From assembly GCA_002914845.1 (NCBI GenBank), contig JXTC01000502.1:1-64000 (forward strand): a stretch of 64,000 nucleotides of DNA. Direction: 5' to 3'. Origin of the DNA: Trema orientale. Taxonomy: Eukaryota; Streptophyta; Magnoliopsida; Rosales; Cannabaceae. Positions 50,831 through 63,630 of the stretch are shown here, one piece after another (the first letter of the stretch is position 1; every line of letters starts with the position of its first letter). Below the pieces are notes generated by a model, which saw nothing but the letters and a program-made list of their open reading frames with translations, did no database searches and was not told the DNA's origin. The translations under genes and the position numbers were made by a program.

Positions 50831-51060
50831 AGTTTTGCCTTTGTCTGATTAGTAAAGCTTTAAACGACACCTTAGTACCTCATTCATTCCCCAGACCTTT
50901 ACCTTACCTTACCGGGTGCTTTGAAATTCGAATCGATTGTCTAACACTAGAACACAGGAATCGACCAGAGGAGGAAGAAGAAGAGGGCTTTCAGAGAGAA
51001 AAGAGTACATTTTCTGCTGGGGGTTGAACATTTAGGGCTAAACCTTTGTGGAATTAAGAC

Positions 51061-51548
51061 ATGAATCCACTAACCCTAGTGAAACGAATCCAGAATATCA
51101 ATGCGAAGGAGGCCAGTTTAGGGATTTCTGAGGAAGCCTCATGGCACGCCAAGTACAAAGACTCCGCCTATGTATTCGTCGGAGGCATTCCCTTCGATCT
51201 CACGGAAGGCGATCTTCTCGCAGTCTTTGCTCAGTAAGCCCCTACTTGCTTTTCATTTCGTTCTTTATATTTTGGATTGTGATTTTTAGGTTTTTGATGG
51301 TTAATTGGAGAAGAATTTCGCTCTATAGGGCTAGAAATGAAGAAACAAGTATTGGGCTCTAGCAGATTTTTCAGTTTTTGGTTTCTTTTATTTGCTAAAC
51401 TGTGCTTTTTAATTGTTGGGTTTTATAGGTATGGTGAAATTGTGGATGTTAATCTTGTTAGAGACAAGGGTACTGGTAAGTCCAAAGGGTTTGCTTTCGT
51501 TGCGTATGAGGATCAAAGAAGTACCAATCTTGCTGTAGGTTCGTTCCT

Positions 51549-51599
<51 letters not shown>

Positions 51600-53496
51600 T
51601 TATGATGATTGTGCTTTGTTATTATGTGGGGGTAGTTCTTAGGTTACTTATTGATAATGTTGTTGTTTTGGTTTGACTTTTCAGATAATTTGAATGGAGC
51701 GCAGATCTTAGGCCGAACGATTAGGGTTGATCATGTTAGTAAGTACAAAAAGAAAGAAGAAGAAGATGAAGAGACTGAGCAGAAGAAGAGGGAGGCACGA
51801 GGCGTCTGCCGGGCTTTCCAAAGGGGAGAATGTACTCGTGGAGCCGGATGCAAATTTTCTCATGATGAGCAAGTAAGATCAACATCATAAGAAAATGCCG
51901 TTGTAGTGCTTGTTCAAGAAACTTCACATTAACTATGAATCTATATTATATTTGAGAGGACTAATATTAAAGCTTTGCATGTTGTTCGCCCAATTCTGTT
52001 GTTTAACCTAGCCAGTTTTTTTTTTTTTCATATTGTTTATCTGAGAATAACTCTTGCGTTTTCGTGAAAATTGTCCATGGCTTTTGTTGGCTATTTCATA
52101 TTTCCTTTTGGAAATGGACTAGTTCTTTCTGAAAAGAATGAAATTTAGAAGGCAGAACCAAATCAATAGCCATGAATTGGATTTCACCGTCTGCTATGAA
52201 TATTTTTCTCTATTTATAACTTTTTGCTAAGTTTCCTTGTTCGTTTTAGAACTTGTTCCAGAATATTTGTCATATAAACTTTTGGAACCTGTATGAATTT
52301 GTTCCTGGGCTAACATAGCAGTTGTGAAACTTCAGAGAAAAATCAATGTTGTGCTTTTCCTTGAGTATTATACGGAATCTGTTCAAATCCTGAAACTGGA
52401 GAGAGGTCCAATGAATTTGATCTCCCATACTGATACGTGTATTTCATTACTGTTGATTGCCCAAATTAACCAAGATTATCCAATGAATTTGATCTCCTGT
52501 ACTGATATGTGTATTCATTATTGTTGATTTTCCAAATTGGCCTTCTGTTTTTCTACTTCTCCTCGTCGTATTAGCAATTTTGTGTTATTTTTTGTTTTAT
52601 TTTATTTTCATTATTTTAAGATGGGTGGGGGTGGGGGGAGTTTAGAGTCTCTAACAATGTCATGATTGCTTGTACTTATTCTTTAACTTCTCTATATCCA
52701 TGCCTTTTCTACTTTCATATAGAGAGCTGCAAACACAGGTTGGGGTGATAAGGACAAAGAGCCAAGGTGGGGCCATGACAGGTTTGATGGTCCCAAAAAG
52801 GATGAGAGAATATCTGGCAACATCCCATCAAGTCGTGCTTCAGATCGTACAGTTCAAGAAGGCGATAAAATCCCAAACTCTAGAGATAAGGCTAATGAAA
52901 CCTTAGAAAGGGATTTCAAACAGAGCAACAGGAGGGAGGAGAAGAGGTTGGGAAGTCATGGTGATGATCATGATCTAAGGACAAGAGATCGTGATAGCAG
53001 AGAAAAAAGATCTAGAAGGCATAATAGTAATGATTATCAGCCAAAATCAAGTGAATACCATGATAAGCGTGAGGAGAAGAGATCAAGAAAGCATGATGAT
53101 GATGATGAAGAAGATGAAGTTATGCCCAAGTCAGGAGAAGTTCTTGATAGAAGGGAAGAAATGGGATCGAGAAGGCATGGTGATGACGAAGTTGTGCCAA
53201 AGGCGAGAGAAGATTTTGATAGAAGAGAAGATAAGAGATCAAGAAGGTACAATGATACTGAACCTGAGCCTAGATCAAGAGAAGAGCGGGATAGGAGATC
53301 AAAAAGGCACAGTGATGATGAATTTCAACCCAAGTTGAGAGGATATCTAGATAAGAGGGAAGGAGAGAGGTCCAGAAGGCATGGTTATGTTGAAATTGAT
53401 TTAACGAGAGATACGAGGGAGGAAAAGAGATCTAGCAGGCATGACGATAATCAGTTTGAGCCAAGGTCACGGAGAGATAATGAACGATCAAGATGA
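51061..53496 (+). CDS. ZC3H25: RRM and CCCH zinc-finger splicing protein, ZC3H25 / RBMX2-Ist3 type
   Basis: Likely the plant counterpart of RBMX2 (yeast Ist3/Snu17), a component of the spliceosomal RES complex. Coding exons are 51061-51233, 51429-51538, 51685-51872 and 52723-53496, all GT-AG with consistent phases, giving 414 aa (Arabidopsis C3H25, as I recall, about 350). The N-terminus 'MNPLTLVKRIQNINAKEASL' is the family signature. The RRM spans about 37-112, with RNP2 'VFVGGI' and RNP1 'KGFAFVAY'. The zinc finger is C136-X7-C144-X5-C150-X3-H154. The C-terminal 240 residues are charged and repetitive: units near 'REEKRSRRHxDDExxPK' recur about eight times, which explains the extra length. 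Intron 2 has a CT microsatellite. Intact. Confidence 0.92.
51556..51594. repeat. CT microsatellite in ZC3H25 intron 2
   Basis: An uninterrupted CT run directly after the intron 2 donor region. Confidence 0.9.
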
Positions 53497-56079
53497 ACAG
53501 GACATGAATGACGATCCTTCTTGGACAAAACTCAGTAATGGTCGCTTATGGTAGGATTCTTCTGTTTGTCATCTTAACGAGTTTGATAATTAGATTCTTT
53601 AAGATGTTTGTGCTGAATATGGCATTTATTGAGAAAAGAACATACGTGAGAAGATGCCATGAGAGTCCCAATGCTTGTATTGCTTCATTGCTGAGCATGC
53701 TGTGAAGCGTAACTTTTCGCTTTGGTAATTCGTAGCAATTCATCTCCAGATTATCCTAGTTGCATTTAAATACATTTTTGGGTGGATGTTTTAAGAAGTA
53801 TTATAAAAGTTTCGCAAAATCACGCAATCATGTTATTTGCTAAGAAATAATTTGATTCTTTGATCTCTTCAATCAGAGTCGAATTGCACTATATCACTGC
53901 CTATCGTTATTTATCGTGTCTACAAAGCTTATACCTTATTTCCAAGGAATATTCATACATTGCGGTTCTGAGTTGGATACTATGCTATGTTGCAATGTAT
54001 TTCCCCAAGTCTTTCCTCTTTCTTGATGTTACTCCACATTGCATTCCCGGGTAGAAGTCTTTGCTATCTTAATATGATTCCACAAATTAGTAATGCATTA
54101 TTTTTTTTTTCTTTCCCCAAGTATTTCCCTTCTTGATTTTAGATTTGTTAGCATGTCGTTATTCGATTCTTTTATTTTTTATTTATTTTGCGGAAATGTC
54201 AATTTCATTCTGTAAATGTCGATCAGTACATAAGATTTGCTTCATCAAATAAACTTCGTCACAAGGTAAAAAGTGAAAATGCACGTTGTTACTGCTTCTA
54301 TGTTGTGTTCCGCTGGGATTTTAATCTTTTCGTCATAAAATGACGGATTTTAAACAGAAATTTTGCTGGACATCGTAAAGGGAACTGCTAGGATATTTTC
54401 TTTACAAAATCCAGCTGGCTAAAATAAAGCTCTTTTACGTCATACGAACATTATTATAGCAATTAGCAATTTAGGTCCAAATTTACTGAGGGTGTGTAGT
54501 CCACTTGGTCAAACATCAAATTCCTATGCGCTACAGTAAGTTTGAATCTGAACAATCTATTATCTTTCAAAAGCTGACTGTGTTATTTGCACTTGGCCAC
54601 CATATACAAAGTCGATATTACGCTTAGATGATCTATCTGATATCAAAAAAAAAAATGACAGACCACCACACACGCACACGACGCAATTGCTAAGAAAATC
54701 CTCGTCTTTTTAACCACATCGAATGCTTTTCCATGGTCCTGCTTTCTAGTACGTATTAGTGATATGAGAAAAGCTGAACGTTGTAATGCTATCCAGTAAC
54801 AGAAGACTTAATATAAAAAGACGTAATAATGGAAACTACACTGCGTTGACTGGCTATACACTGCGAGTCTTCACTCCAAAGTTTCATGCAAATTCGTATC
54901 AACTGTGGACTTTGAAGTGGTCGCATGCCAGAACTATCCATTCCATCAGCTGATCACACGCACATATATAAATAAATATACATGGGAACTGTACTTGTAA
55001 ACTTTATTGATTCACAAGGCTGCCTTGGGCAACTCATGCATGATCTAATGTATGTTCTTATGGGGGAAAAAAATGCATGACCTAATGTATGAAGGTTGAA
55101 TCAAATAAAAACTTCTCGGTTAATAAATCTTTTTTTTTTTTTCAATTTTTTCTTTTTTTCCTGGGACCGGGAGTTGTAACTTTTAGTACGTAGAAATTAC
55201 TAATTGCTAATTTGCAGAACTGGTGAATGCCTTTTCAAGAAATTTCCCTACACTGACTCGGTTCAACAGGGATGAAAACTAGCTGAATGATTTTCTATAT
55301 CCTCCCCATAACACAATATATTACTTACAAACTACTAAATAAAGTTACTATCAGCAACTAGCAGCCGACTCTGTCAAATTTCATGGGCTCATCCCCTACT
55401 TATTTATTAGTCAATTAGTATGTGAGGTTAGTGACAACGATCGTAATTAACAAATCCATATAATTATTTACTTATGCAAGTCTCCTCTACGTGGTTCTAA
55501 AATTCATATAGTTGATACGCTTCATCACTTGAGCTCTGGGAAATCATGTACTTATTCGCAGAAATTTGCATTTGAACTTCTTGTTATGGACGTTTTAGTA
55601 ATCTAGCTATAATTCACTAATGAGTAATGCTATAGGAACGCTTTTATTTCACCAGTTGTGAAAAAGATATCACAATTTTGTCGACAAAACTAATTGTGGC
55701 CCAAAAAAGTATCTCAGTGAATGAAAAAGTTGATTAATGTATCGTTTATTAGAAACATCTTAGTCAATGCACACTAAAACTTTTAATCAGTCAGAGAAAT
55801 AATTTATTGACAACGTACCTTATTAGTAAATAAAAACGGGTCACAACAACAGATGTGACTCGACTATTGACCTTAAAAAACAATTAAAATGGGGAATTAT
55901 TACTATGGTAAGTTATTCATATGGGTCGCTGCTATCTAAAAGGTCGTTTAATCGGTTTTTCATTTTTCATTTTTATTTTAAAGTCGTTAAGTGGGTTGCC
56001 TATAAATACAACGGTTGTACCGTTGTAGCATGTACAAGTGCCTACAGCTATAGCTTTATCCTAATTATTGTTCTTAACA
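53497..56079. other. Intergenic between ZC3H25 and the receptor kinase
   Basis: The first few hundred bases are probably the 3' UTR of ZC3H25. I see no supported gene in the remainder. A stretch near 55621 (GAGTAATGCTATAGGAACGC) resembles the start of the MITE at 26827 but has no matching right end. The sequence from about 55860 is probably the promoter and leader of the receptor kinase. Confidence 0.5.
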
Positions 56080-59000
56080 ATGGTCTTTAGTCTATTCAAG
56101 TACTTCAATGCACTCCATCTCCTCTTCTTTTCCTCGTTTGTCATGAACTTTGTTCCTTCAGTTGCTTTACTTACCAATGAAACTGACAAACTTGCCCTTC
56201 TTGAATTCAAATCCCTCATAACTAGTGACCCTTTTCAAGTATTGGATTCTTGGAATGAATCCTACTCTTTCTGCCATTGGGTTGGAGTCACCTGTGGCCA
56301 CAAACATCAAGCCAGGCTCACCAGCTTGGACTTAAATCGTAAGAATTTGGGGGGAACCATCACACCCCACATTGGAAATCTCTCTTTCCTTCAGTCTCTC
56401 GACCTCGGAGAAAATCTTCTCCACGGCGAAATTCCCCCAGAAGCAGGTCGCTTAAGCCGGGTTCGATACTTCAATTTGAGTTATAACTATTTACATGGGG
56501 CAGTTCCTGTCAGTCTTTCTCATTGCTCCAACCTCATCACTCTTGATCTATCAAGCAACAATCTCACAAATTTTATTCCTTTTGAACTCAGCTTTTTGTC
56601 AAAGCTTGAGAACCTATTTCTTTACACCAATAGTCTAACAGGAAGGTTGCCAGCTTCTCTGGCTAATCTTTCCTCCCTCCAATGGCTTTCAGTGGGATTC
56701 AACCATTTGGAGGGAGAAATTCCCTCTACAATAGCCCAAATGAAAAACTTAGAAGCTTTCTTAGTTGGGATAAATAACTTTTCTGGTGTCTTTCCTCCTT
56801 CACTCTATAACCTGTCCAATCTTGAATTCTTGTCCTTGACTGGCAACAAGTTCTCTGGTGATCTCCGGCCTGACTTCGGGGTTTTTTTCCCCAAGGTCCA
56901 GATTCTTGATTTGGGTGCCAATCAGTTCACAGGATCTCTTCCAGTCTCATTGTCAAACTCTTCAAGTCTTCGGACTCTGGACATTGGTGGCAACAATTTG
57001 ACAGGAAATATACCAATGAGTTATGGGAACATTAAAAATTTGGAATGGCTTGCTGTGACTAATAATAATTTAGGAACTTATGGTGTTGATGATCGTGATT
57101 TGAGTTTTTTGACTCCTTTGGCCAATTGCAGCAATCTCTATTGGCTTGACATCGGCTACAACCACTATGGCGGTTCGTTGCCTCTTTCAGTTGCCAACCT
57201 CTCAACCCAAATGTCATGGCTTCTACTTGGAGGAAATCAAATAGGCGGAACCATTCCACCGGAGATTTCGAACCTTGTCAACTTGACTAATCTCTGCGTG
57301 CAGGATAATCTTTTCGTGGGAAGCATTCCAGAGTCCATTGGGAAGCTTTCAAAGTTGACAGGACTGTCTTTGCATCTAAACAAGTTTACTGGACCAATCC
57401 CTTTCTCCTTAGGCAACCTCACCCAGTTGAGTGAATTCGCTGCATACGGTAATGACTTGGAGGGGCCAATACCAACAAGTCTTGCAAACTGTCAACAACT
57501 CCGTATCCTTGATCTTTCTGCGAACAAACTCAACGGGACTATACCTGCTCGACTCGTTGGCCTTCCATCTCTTTCTGTTATACTCAACTTCTCTCACAAC
57601 TCCCTCTCTGGTTCAATCCCTCTGGAAGTCGAGAAGTTAATCTTCCTCGTCGCTTTAGACCTTTCGAATAACAACTTAACCGGTGAACTTCCAAGCAGAA
57701 CGCTAGGGAGTTGTATCGCTTTAGAAACACTCTACTTACAGGGAAACCTTTTCCATGGGAACATTCCTGACTTAAACCGTTTGAAAAGTATCAAGTACTT
57801 AGATATTTCTCGCAACAATCTTTCTGGCCAAATTCCCATATACTTAGCCAAATCTTTTTCCTTAGAGAACTTAAATTTGTCCATGAACAATCTCGAAGGC
57901 GAGGTACCGGAAGAAGGGATTTTCAAGAACACAAGCGCTGTTGAACTTTTTGGCAACACTAGGCTCTGTGGCGGGATCAAAGAGTTGCGTTTGCGTTCAT
58001 GTCCTCATCAGAAACATAAAAAGCACTTTTCTGCAAAGTTGGTAATGCTTATAGTAAGCCCTTCTTTGTGCTTAGCTTTAATCTTATCCTTTACGTTCTT
58101 ATGCTGGTTAAGGAAGTCAAAGAAGTCAACTCTTATTAATCCTATTGTTGTACCCTTCTACCAAAAAGTTTCCTACGACGAGCTTGCAAAAGCTACTAAT
58201 GATTTCTCTCCGGCCAATTCAATCGGTTCGGGAAATTTTGGTACTGTATATAAAGGAGCTCTCAGTCCAGATGAAGCAATTGCTCGTGTTGTGGTTAAGG
58301 TACTCAATCTTCAATGCAGAGGATCCTCCAAGAGCTTTATGGCCGAATGCCTAGCCTTGAGAAATATCCGGCACCGAAACCTGGTCAAGGTCTTAACAGT
58401 TTGCTCCAGTATCGACTTTGATGGCAATGAATTCAAGGCTTTAGTGTACGAGCTCATGCCAAAAGGAAGCTTGGAGAGGTGGCTGCACCCGGAAGATGGA
58501 AGTATAGAGAGAACGCTAAGCCTCAATGAAAGATTAAATATTGCCATAGATGTTGCATCCGCATTGCAATACCTTCATCATCAATGCCAAATACCTGTTA
58601 TTCACTGTGATATAAAGCCAAGCAATGTTCTTCTTGACGATGCTCTAACTGCCAAGGTAAGTGATTTTGGCTTAGCCAGGCTGCTGTTGAAAACCAGTAA
58701 AGACAACCAGTTTAGCTCACTTGGCCTCAAAGGAACCATTGGATATGCTGCTCCAGGTAAATGCCTATCCCTTCATGTGCACATATTTTTACATAAAACA
58801 CACAAACTAATTAGTCTCACCTTTTAATTTTTTTTTTAAAGATCGTTTCTTAAAATCTAGTCTTTGACTACTTCTGGCTCCTCGAGTTGCAGAGTACGGC
58901 ATGGGGGAGCAGGTGTCAACAATCGGAGACGTGTACAGCTATGGCATACTGTTGTTGGAAATGTTCACCGGAAGAAGACCGACAAATGAAATATTCAAAG

Positions 59001-59314
59001 ACGATATGAACCTTCATAACTTTGTCAAAATGGCATTGATGCCTGGTGGAAACGTCGTTGAAATCGTTGACCAATCACTTCTGCAAGAGGAGATTGAGAA
59101 TATAGAAGAAGTAAATAGTCCAAGTAGCAGCTCAAGAAGCAAAGAGATTGAATGCTTAACATCTCTACTCCAAGTTGGGATAGCATGTTCAGCATACTCT
59201 CCGAGGGATAGAAAGAACATGAGAGAGATCGTCCTGGTCTTGTTCTCCATCAGAGACAAATATCTCGAAGAAGCCGATGTCCATCAAATGATCACAATTG
59301 GAAAACTCATCTAA
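56080..59314 (+). CDS. LRR receptor-like kinase, subfamily XII (EFR/Xa21-like)
   Basis: Plasma-membrane receptor kinase of the subfamily that includes immune receptors EFR, FLS2 and Xa21; its ligand is unknown. Exons are 56080-58756 and 58893-59314, with one GT-AG intron just after 'GTIGYAAP', the usual place in this subfamily, giving 1032 aa. An in-frame ATG at 56068 would add four residues; I prefer 56080 because the signal peptide follows directly. The protein has a signal peptide (about 1-28), an LRR N-terminal cap with 'WNESYSFCHWVGVTC', about twenty LRRs, a transmembrane helix (about 653-676) and a kinase domain (about 697-1000). The kinase has 'IGSGNFGTVYKG', the lysine of VVVKVL, 'HCDIKPSN' and DFG. 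Cysteine before the catalytic Asp makes it a non-RD kinase, typical of innate-immune receptors. No damage is seen. Confidence 0.93.
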
Positions 59315-60790
59315 AATGGTGAACTACAAAACCTAGTGAGAAGTTATCTTGTTTGATATGCAGAGGACTTAAAAAGGTGGAAGCTCATTGTGGTTATAAA
59401 GCTTGTATATGATAGATGATCTGTTTTCGTTCATTTCGTGTGTACACTATTAGATATATTTATATTCCTCATGTAACTTGTTTTCTTCTCATTATGATCT
59501 ATTGTGTCCATTGTAGAGTCTTAGCGTGTAAGTTGGATTTCGCATAATATCATGCAATAAAAATTGTACTTTCTTGTAGTATATCCAAAAATCGTGTTAC
59601 GCTTGATTGCTATTATAGCATGCAACCCTTTGTAAATGATGTATGTGAATATATGGGTCACATTGACTAGAGGGAATTGTTTCAGTTAGGAGATGAAGTG
59701 CTTCCTGGAGATCAAACAACAAGGCCACAAGTGTGTGCAGTTGGTTGGTTATTGCTAGATACTAGAGTTTAGTTTAAAGTTCAAATGCTGGTAACGTAAA
59801 ATTTCAGCAAGTAAAAGAAAAGACATACAGTCTATCCTAGTTTTTACTCTTTTCTGTTTCATTAGAATTTAAAGAAAAAAAAAAAAAAAGGATTGCGTTT
59901 CGTAAAATTACAATATAACCTCTGTACTTTTTGTTTTCTTTCAAATTTCCCGACTATGCTCAATGCAATATATTAAAATGGGGGGCGCGTCTACAGTAGA
60001 GGCACCCCTACGTAGGGCCATGTTTATTCACCGTTGGATGGGAATCTGTATATAAATAGATTCTCCACAGATTCCCGTTATTCCCCACAAATTCCCATCC
60101 AACGATAATTAAGGCATGACCCTACGTAGGGACGCCCCTACCGTAGCCATCCCCTATTAAAATTACTTGGTGAAAACACAAAAATTTGCCCTTCACAATA
60201 TACTAGAAACTCACCACACAAATATAAATTTATAAAATAAAAAAAAAAAAAATTGTGACAAAATAAGATAAACTGTGATGGTTTAAGTCATGTTGGGCTA
60301 CTTAAATAAGCAATATTTATATTGTTTAATTTTTTTTATAGTTTTATATTTTTCTGGTTGGGCTCTTTTTAGAATTTATGCGTGATAATTTTTTTCCCCC
60401 CCATTAACTTGATAAGTTTGCTTGATTAAGGAAAAAATAGAAAGAAAATAAAAATCTAAATGGTTCATGTCCAAATTCAAGTATACTTGTTTCCAACTAA
60501 CCGCGCAATCATCATTGATACATGCATCCTATGCTAAGGTCTAATATTCAGAGATCCAAATAAAGATGAAACGAGAGAGGTCCACTCTAATAACAATCCA
60601 TGAGAAAGCTAAATGCAAATGGAGTCTCTCAATAAACAATGCAACTTCGCCCTTGGCACTGTTGATGACAATAACATTAGCTCCTGGCGGTCTTCTGCTA
60701 ATCATCTTCAATTTTGTTATATCCTGAGACCTTGGCCCATAGGATTATCTCACCTTTGACGAAATGAGACTCATAACCAATACTATCCTG
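59315..60790. other. Intergenic between the receptor kinase and the PPR gene
   Basis: It contains the receptor-kinase 3' UTR, the MITE at 59980-60154 and the PPR gene's 3' side. No other gene seen. Confidence 0.55.
59980..60154. mobile_element. Mutator-like MITE with a 9-bp target duplication
   Basis: The ends, about 40 bp each, are inverted repeats (left GGGGGCGCG.CTACAGTAG.GGC, right read inverted GGGGATGGCTACGGTAGGGGC, both continuing CCCTACGTAGGG). The 9-bp sequence TATTAAAAT flanks both ends exactly (59971-59979 and 60155-60163). A 9-bp duplication is characteristic of Mutator-like elements. A second inner inverted repeat around CGTTGGATGGGAAT lies between them. Confidence 0.82.
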
Positions 60791-63010
60791 TCACCAATAG
60801 TCCATGCACGAGCAATGCCCTGCTTTAAAATGATGAAATCTATATCGATCTCTCAGCAGTATCTCTCTGTCGTAAGTCTTAGATATAAGCTTAGCTACCG
60901 AATGGCAGTCCCCACAAACACGAAGATTCTTCACCACTCGAATGGGTTGAGATGGGGCTGTACTGATAAGCCCGAAGGCGATTGCCAACTTCTCACTATG
61001 AAGGTTCAGAGCCTGCTCCTTCATATCATCTTCTTCAACAAGCTGAAGTAGGTGGGACTTGTTTGGTACATATCCAATTGATTTCAGTCTTGCCACAATT
61101 TCATCCAACTTTGTGTAGATATCTTTGGATAGAGGGTGGGAGTTATCACCAACTAAAAACTCATTTACGATCCCATTGACCTCGATTGAGCTACAACCTG
61201 GTTCTTTCTTTATTCCCGAATCTATCATAAGCTTCCTTAACCTTGAAACTTGATCCCATTTCTCACTTTTGGCATATATATTAGATAAAAGCACATAGGC
61301 TCCATGGTTTCTGGGATCCAACTCAAGCAATTGGCTACAAGCATGTTCAGCAAGTTCAACATTTCCATGAAGCCTACAGGCTCCGAGCAGAGCCCCCCAT
61401 ACTGAAGCAGTAGGAGCTATCGGCATTTTCTCTATGAATTCCATAGCTTCTTTCAGACGGCCTGAACGACCAAGCATATCAACCATGCAAGAATAGTGTT
61501 TCACTCCAGGTACAACCCCATAAACTTGCTCCATTTGATAGAACAAATTTCTTCCCTCTTCCACGAGTCCACTGTGGCTGCAGGCACATAATATGTTGGT
61601 AAAAGTCACAGCATTAGGCTTGACCTTAGCTTTTTGCATTTTTGAGAAAAAATCTATTGCAGCTCGTCCACGTCCATGCATAGCTAAACCTGCAATCATG
61701 GCACTCCAAACATATACATCTTTCCTCTCCACTGAATTAAATACCTCAAGCGCCTTCTCTAGATTACCACACTTAGCATACATGTCAATGAGCGAGGTCG
61801 TAAGATGACAGTTCAACTTAAACCCCTGCCTCTTTATGTAAACATGTATCCACCTGCCGGGATCAAATGCTCCTAACTGGGAACAAGCTGACAGAGTACT
61901 GACTAAAGTGACTTCATCAGGTTTTGCACTCTTGCTAATTTGCAACTTATGGAAAACAGCCAAAGCCTCTTTGGGTTTACCATTTTGCTCATAAGAAGAA
62001 ATAAGAGCATTCCAGGCAGCAATATCTTGATTCGGCATGGCATCAAATACACGTTGAGCCTCCTCATATTTCCCCAAGCGAGCATACCCATCAAGCATAG
62101 TTGTCCACGACACAACATCCTTCTCTGGCATCTTATCAAACAACAATTTTGCATCTTCAACACTCCCACATTTCACATACATATCAAGCATTGCATTGTT
62201 AAGAGTCAAGTTCACGGCAATCCCATTCCTTTCAATATACGAACAGAGCCACCTCCCAAACTCTATGTCCACTTTCTTTCCACAGGCAGACAAAACGCCA
62301 ACCATGGTTACATCATTTGGCTTCATGTTCTCCACCTCCATTGCTCTGAACAAATCAAATGCCTCCTCAGCACAATTTCCCTGTACAAAAGCTGTAATCA
62401 TAGAGTTCCAAGAAACAACGTCTTTTTTAGGAATATTGAGAAAGACCCGATACGCCAAATCCAAATCGCCACACGACCCATAAAAGTGTATGAGGGAATT
62501 AAGGATAAACACATCCGAACCCAGAGAAGACTTAATTACCATTCCATGGAAACCTCTTCCAACCAGAGAAGCTTTCAGCTCGGAAGCTGCCTTGACCACA
62601 AATGGGTAAGTAAATTTATTTGGGGATTCACAACACTGCTCAAGCATTTGCAAAAAGACATGAAAACTTCGAACAGGGTCCGAGCTCGACGCATAAGCGC
62701 GAATGAGGGTGTTCCAAGTATAGAGATTTGGTTGCGGAATTTGGTCGAACACTTGGTGGGCATACTCGAGGCTTGAGAAGGACGACAAAGCAGAGGCCGT
62801 AATGAGCCTGCTGGCGGAGAAGGGGTCAAAGAAGAGACCCGTACGGAGCATTTGGGCATGGATTTGCATGAGTTGCTGTATACTGGTGCATTGGTCTATA
62901 ACTGAAAGAAGTACTGGGTGGTTTGGGAAACGATGGTCTTTATTGACAGTTGAGGAGCTTGGTTTCGGGTTAGGTGGAAAAGTGATTACTGGGAAGCTTA
63001 AAGCAGCCAT
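60791..63010 (-). CDS. OTP81: Chloroplast PPR RNA-editing factor, DYW class (OTP81/QED1 type)
   Basis: Probable C-to-U editing factor for chloroplast transcripts; Arabidopsis OTP81/QED1 acts on the rps12 intron and other sites. The gene is intronless and reads 739 aa from the ATG at 63010 (Arabidopsis about 738). An upstream in-frame ATG (63034) adds eight residues; I prefer 63010 because the N-terminus then matches the family and gives a plausible transit peptide. It follows OTP81 almost end to end ('[13 protein letters not shown]', '[13 protein letters not shown]', '[13 protein letters not shown]'). After the PLS repeats come the E and E+ domains and a complete DYW deaminase domain with 'HSEKLA', 'CGDCH' and terminal 'CSCMDYW'. 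Intact. An open frame on the opposite strand (61940-62776) is a shadow. Confidence 0.95.
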   Translation of the reverse strand: MAALSFPVITFPPNPKPSSSTVNKDHRFPNHPVLLSVIDQCTSIQQLMQIHAQMLRTGLFFDPFSASRLITASALSSFSSLEYAHQVFDQIPQPNLYTWNTLIRAYASSSDPVRSFHVFLQMLEQCCESPNKFTYPFVVKAASELKASLVGRGFHGMVIKSSLGSDVFILNSLIHFYGSCGDLDLAYRVFLNIPKKDVVSWNSMITAFVQGNCAEEAFDLFRAMEVENMKPNDVTMVGVLSACGKKVDIEFGRWLCSYIERNGIAVNLTLNNAMLDMYVKCGSVEDAKLLFDKMPEKDVVSWTTMLDGYARLGKYEEAQRVFDAMPNQDIAAWNALISSYEQNGKPKEALAVFHKLQISKSAKPDEVTLVSTLSACSQLGAFDPGRWIHVYIKRQGFKLNCHLTTSLIDMYAKCGNLEKALEVFNSVERKDVYVWSAMIAGLAMHGRGRAAIDFFSKMQKAKVKPNAVTFTNILCACSHSGLVEEGRNLFYQMEQVYGVVPGVKHYSCMVDMLGRSGRLKEAMEFIEKMPIAPTASVWGALLGACRLHGNVELAEHACSQLLELDPRNHGAYVLLSNIYAKSEKWDQVSRLRKLMIDSGIKKEPGCSSIEVNGIVNEFLVGDNSHPLSKDIYTKLDEIVARLKSIGYVPNKSHLLQLVEEDDMKEQALNLHSEKLAIAFGLISTAPSQPIRVVKNLRVCGDCHSVAKLISKTYDREILLRDRYRFHHFKAGHCSCMDYW

Positions 63011-63630
63011 GAGTTCGACTGTTATGAACCTCAAGCTTGCGCCTTAACTAATTGAGTTAGCCGTCATAAAGCAATTTACACTTACTCTTTCTTTCATATA
63101 TGCCATAGACAAAGGCGAGTAGTCGATTCTTGCTTCTTGGCCAGAATGCAAAGGAGAAAACGCGAGTAAGAGGTCTCTAGTTAGAGTAGTAATCGATTTT
63201 TGTCTTTTACCAAAGATTTTCTCCTTTATTATTTTTAATTATACGATTTTTCTTTTTCTCCTTTCTTTTGGTGCGAATTTTTGCATTTTATTTACCAAAA
63301 AAGAAAAGAAAAAAAAAGTAAAAAAAGTATATACTCATTCATAAGATCCAATAGAGTCCTAATAACACTACTACATCATGTGGTGTTAAACATAATAAAT
63401 TAAAAATGATGGTCACATTCCCTAAAAAATAAAAAAATAAAAAACAAATAATGGTCACAGATTGCTCTTTTCAGAAAGCTAATTAAAATCGCAATATATG
63501 ATTTCCACCGACAATAAATTAGCACAGCCTTATATTTGTACTTAAGAGCACTCGATAGCGGAGGAATAGTAGAATATTTTTATTTTTGTACATGAATAAA
63601 GTTGCACCTCTAATTAACAACCCAAAAATC
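63011..63630. other. Intergenic between the PPR gene and the UGT gene
   Basis: AT-rich, containing the PPR promoter side and the UGT 3' side. No gene seen. Confidence 0.55.

Noticed and set aside
52991-53338. Methionine-rich frame over the last exon of ZC3H25
   Set aside because: It is a +1 frame shadow of the repetitive charged tail.
61940-62776. 278-codon plus-strand open frame
   Set aside because: It lies antisense to the intact OTP81 gene and has no family features; long shadows are common in PPR genes.
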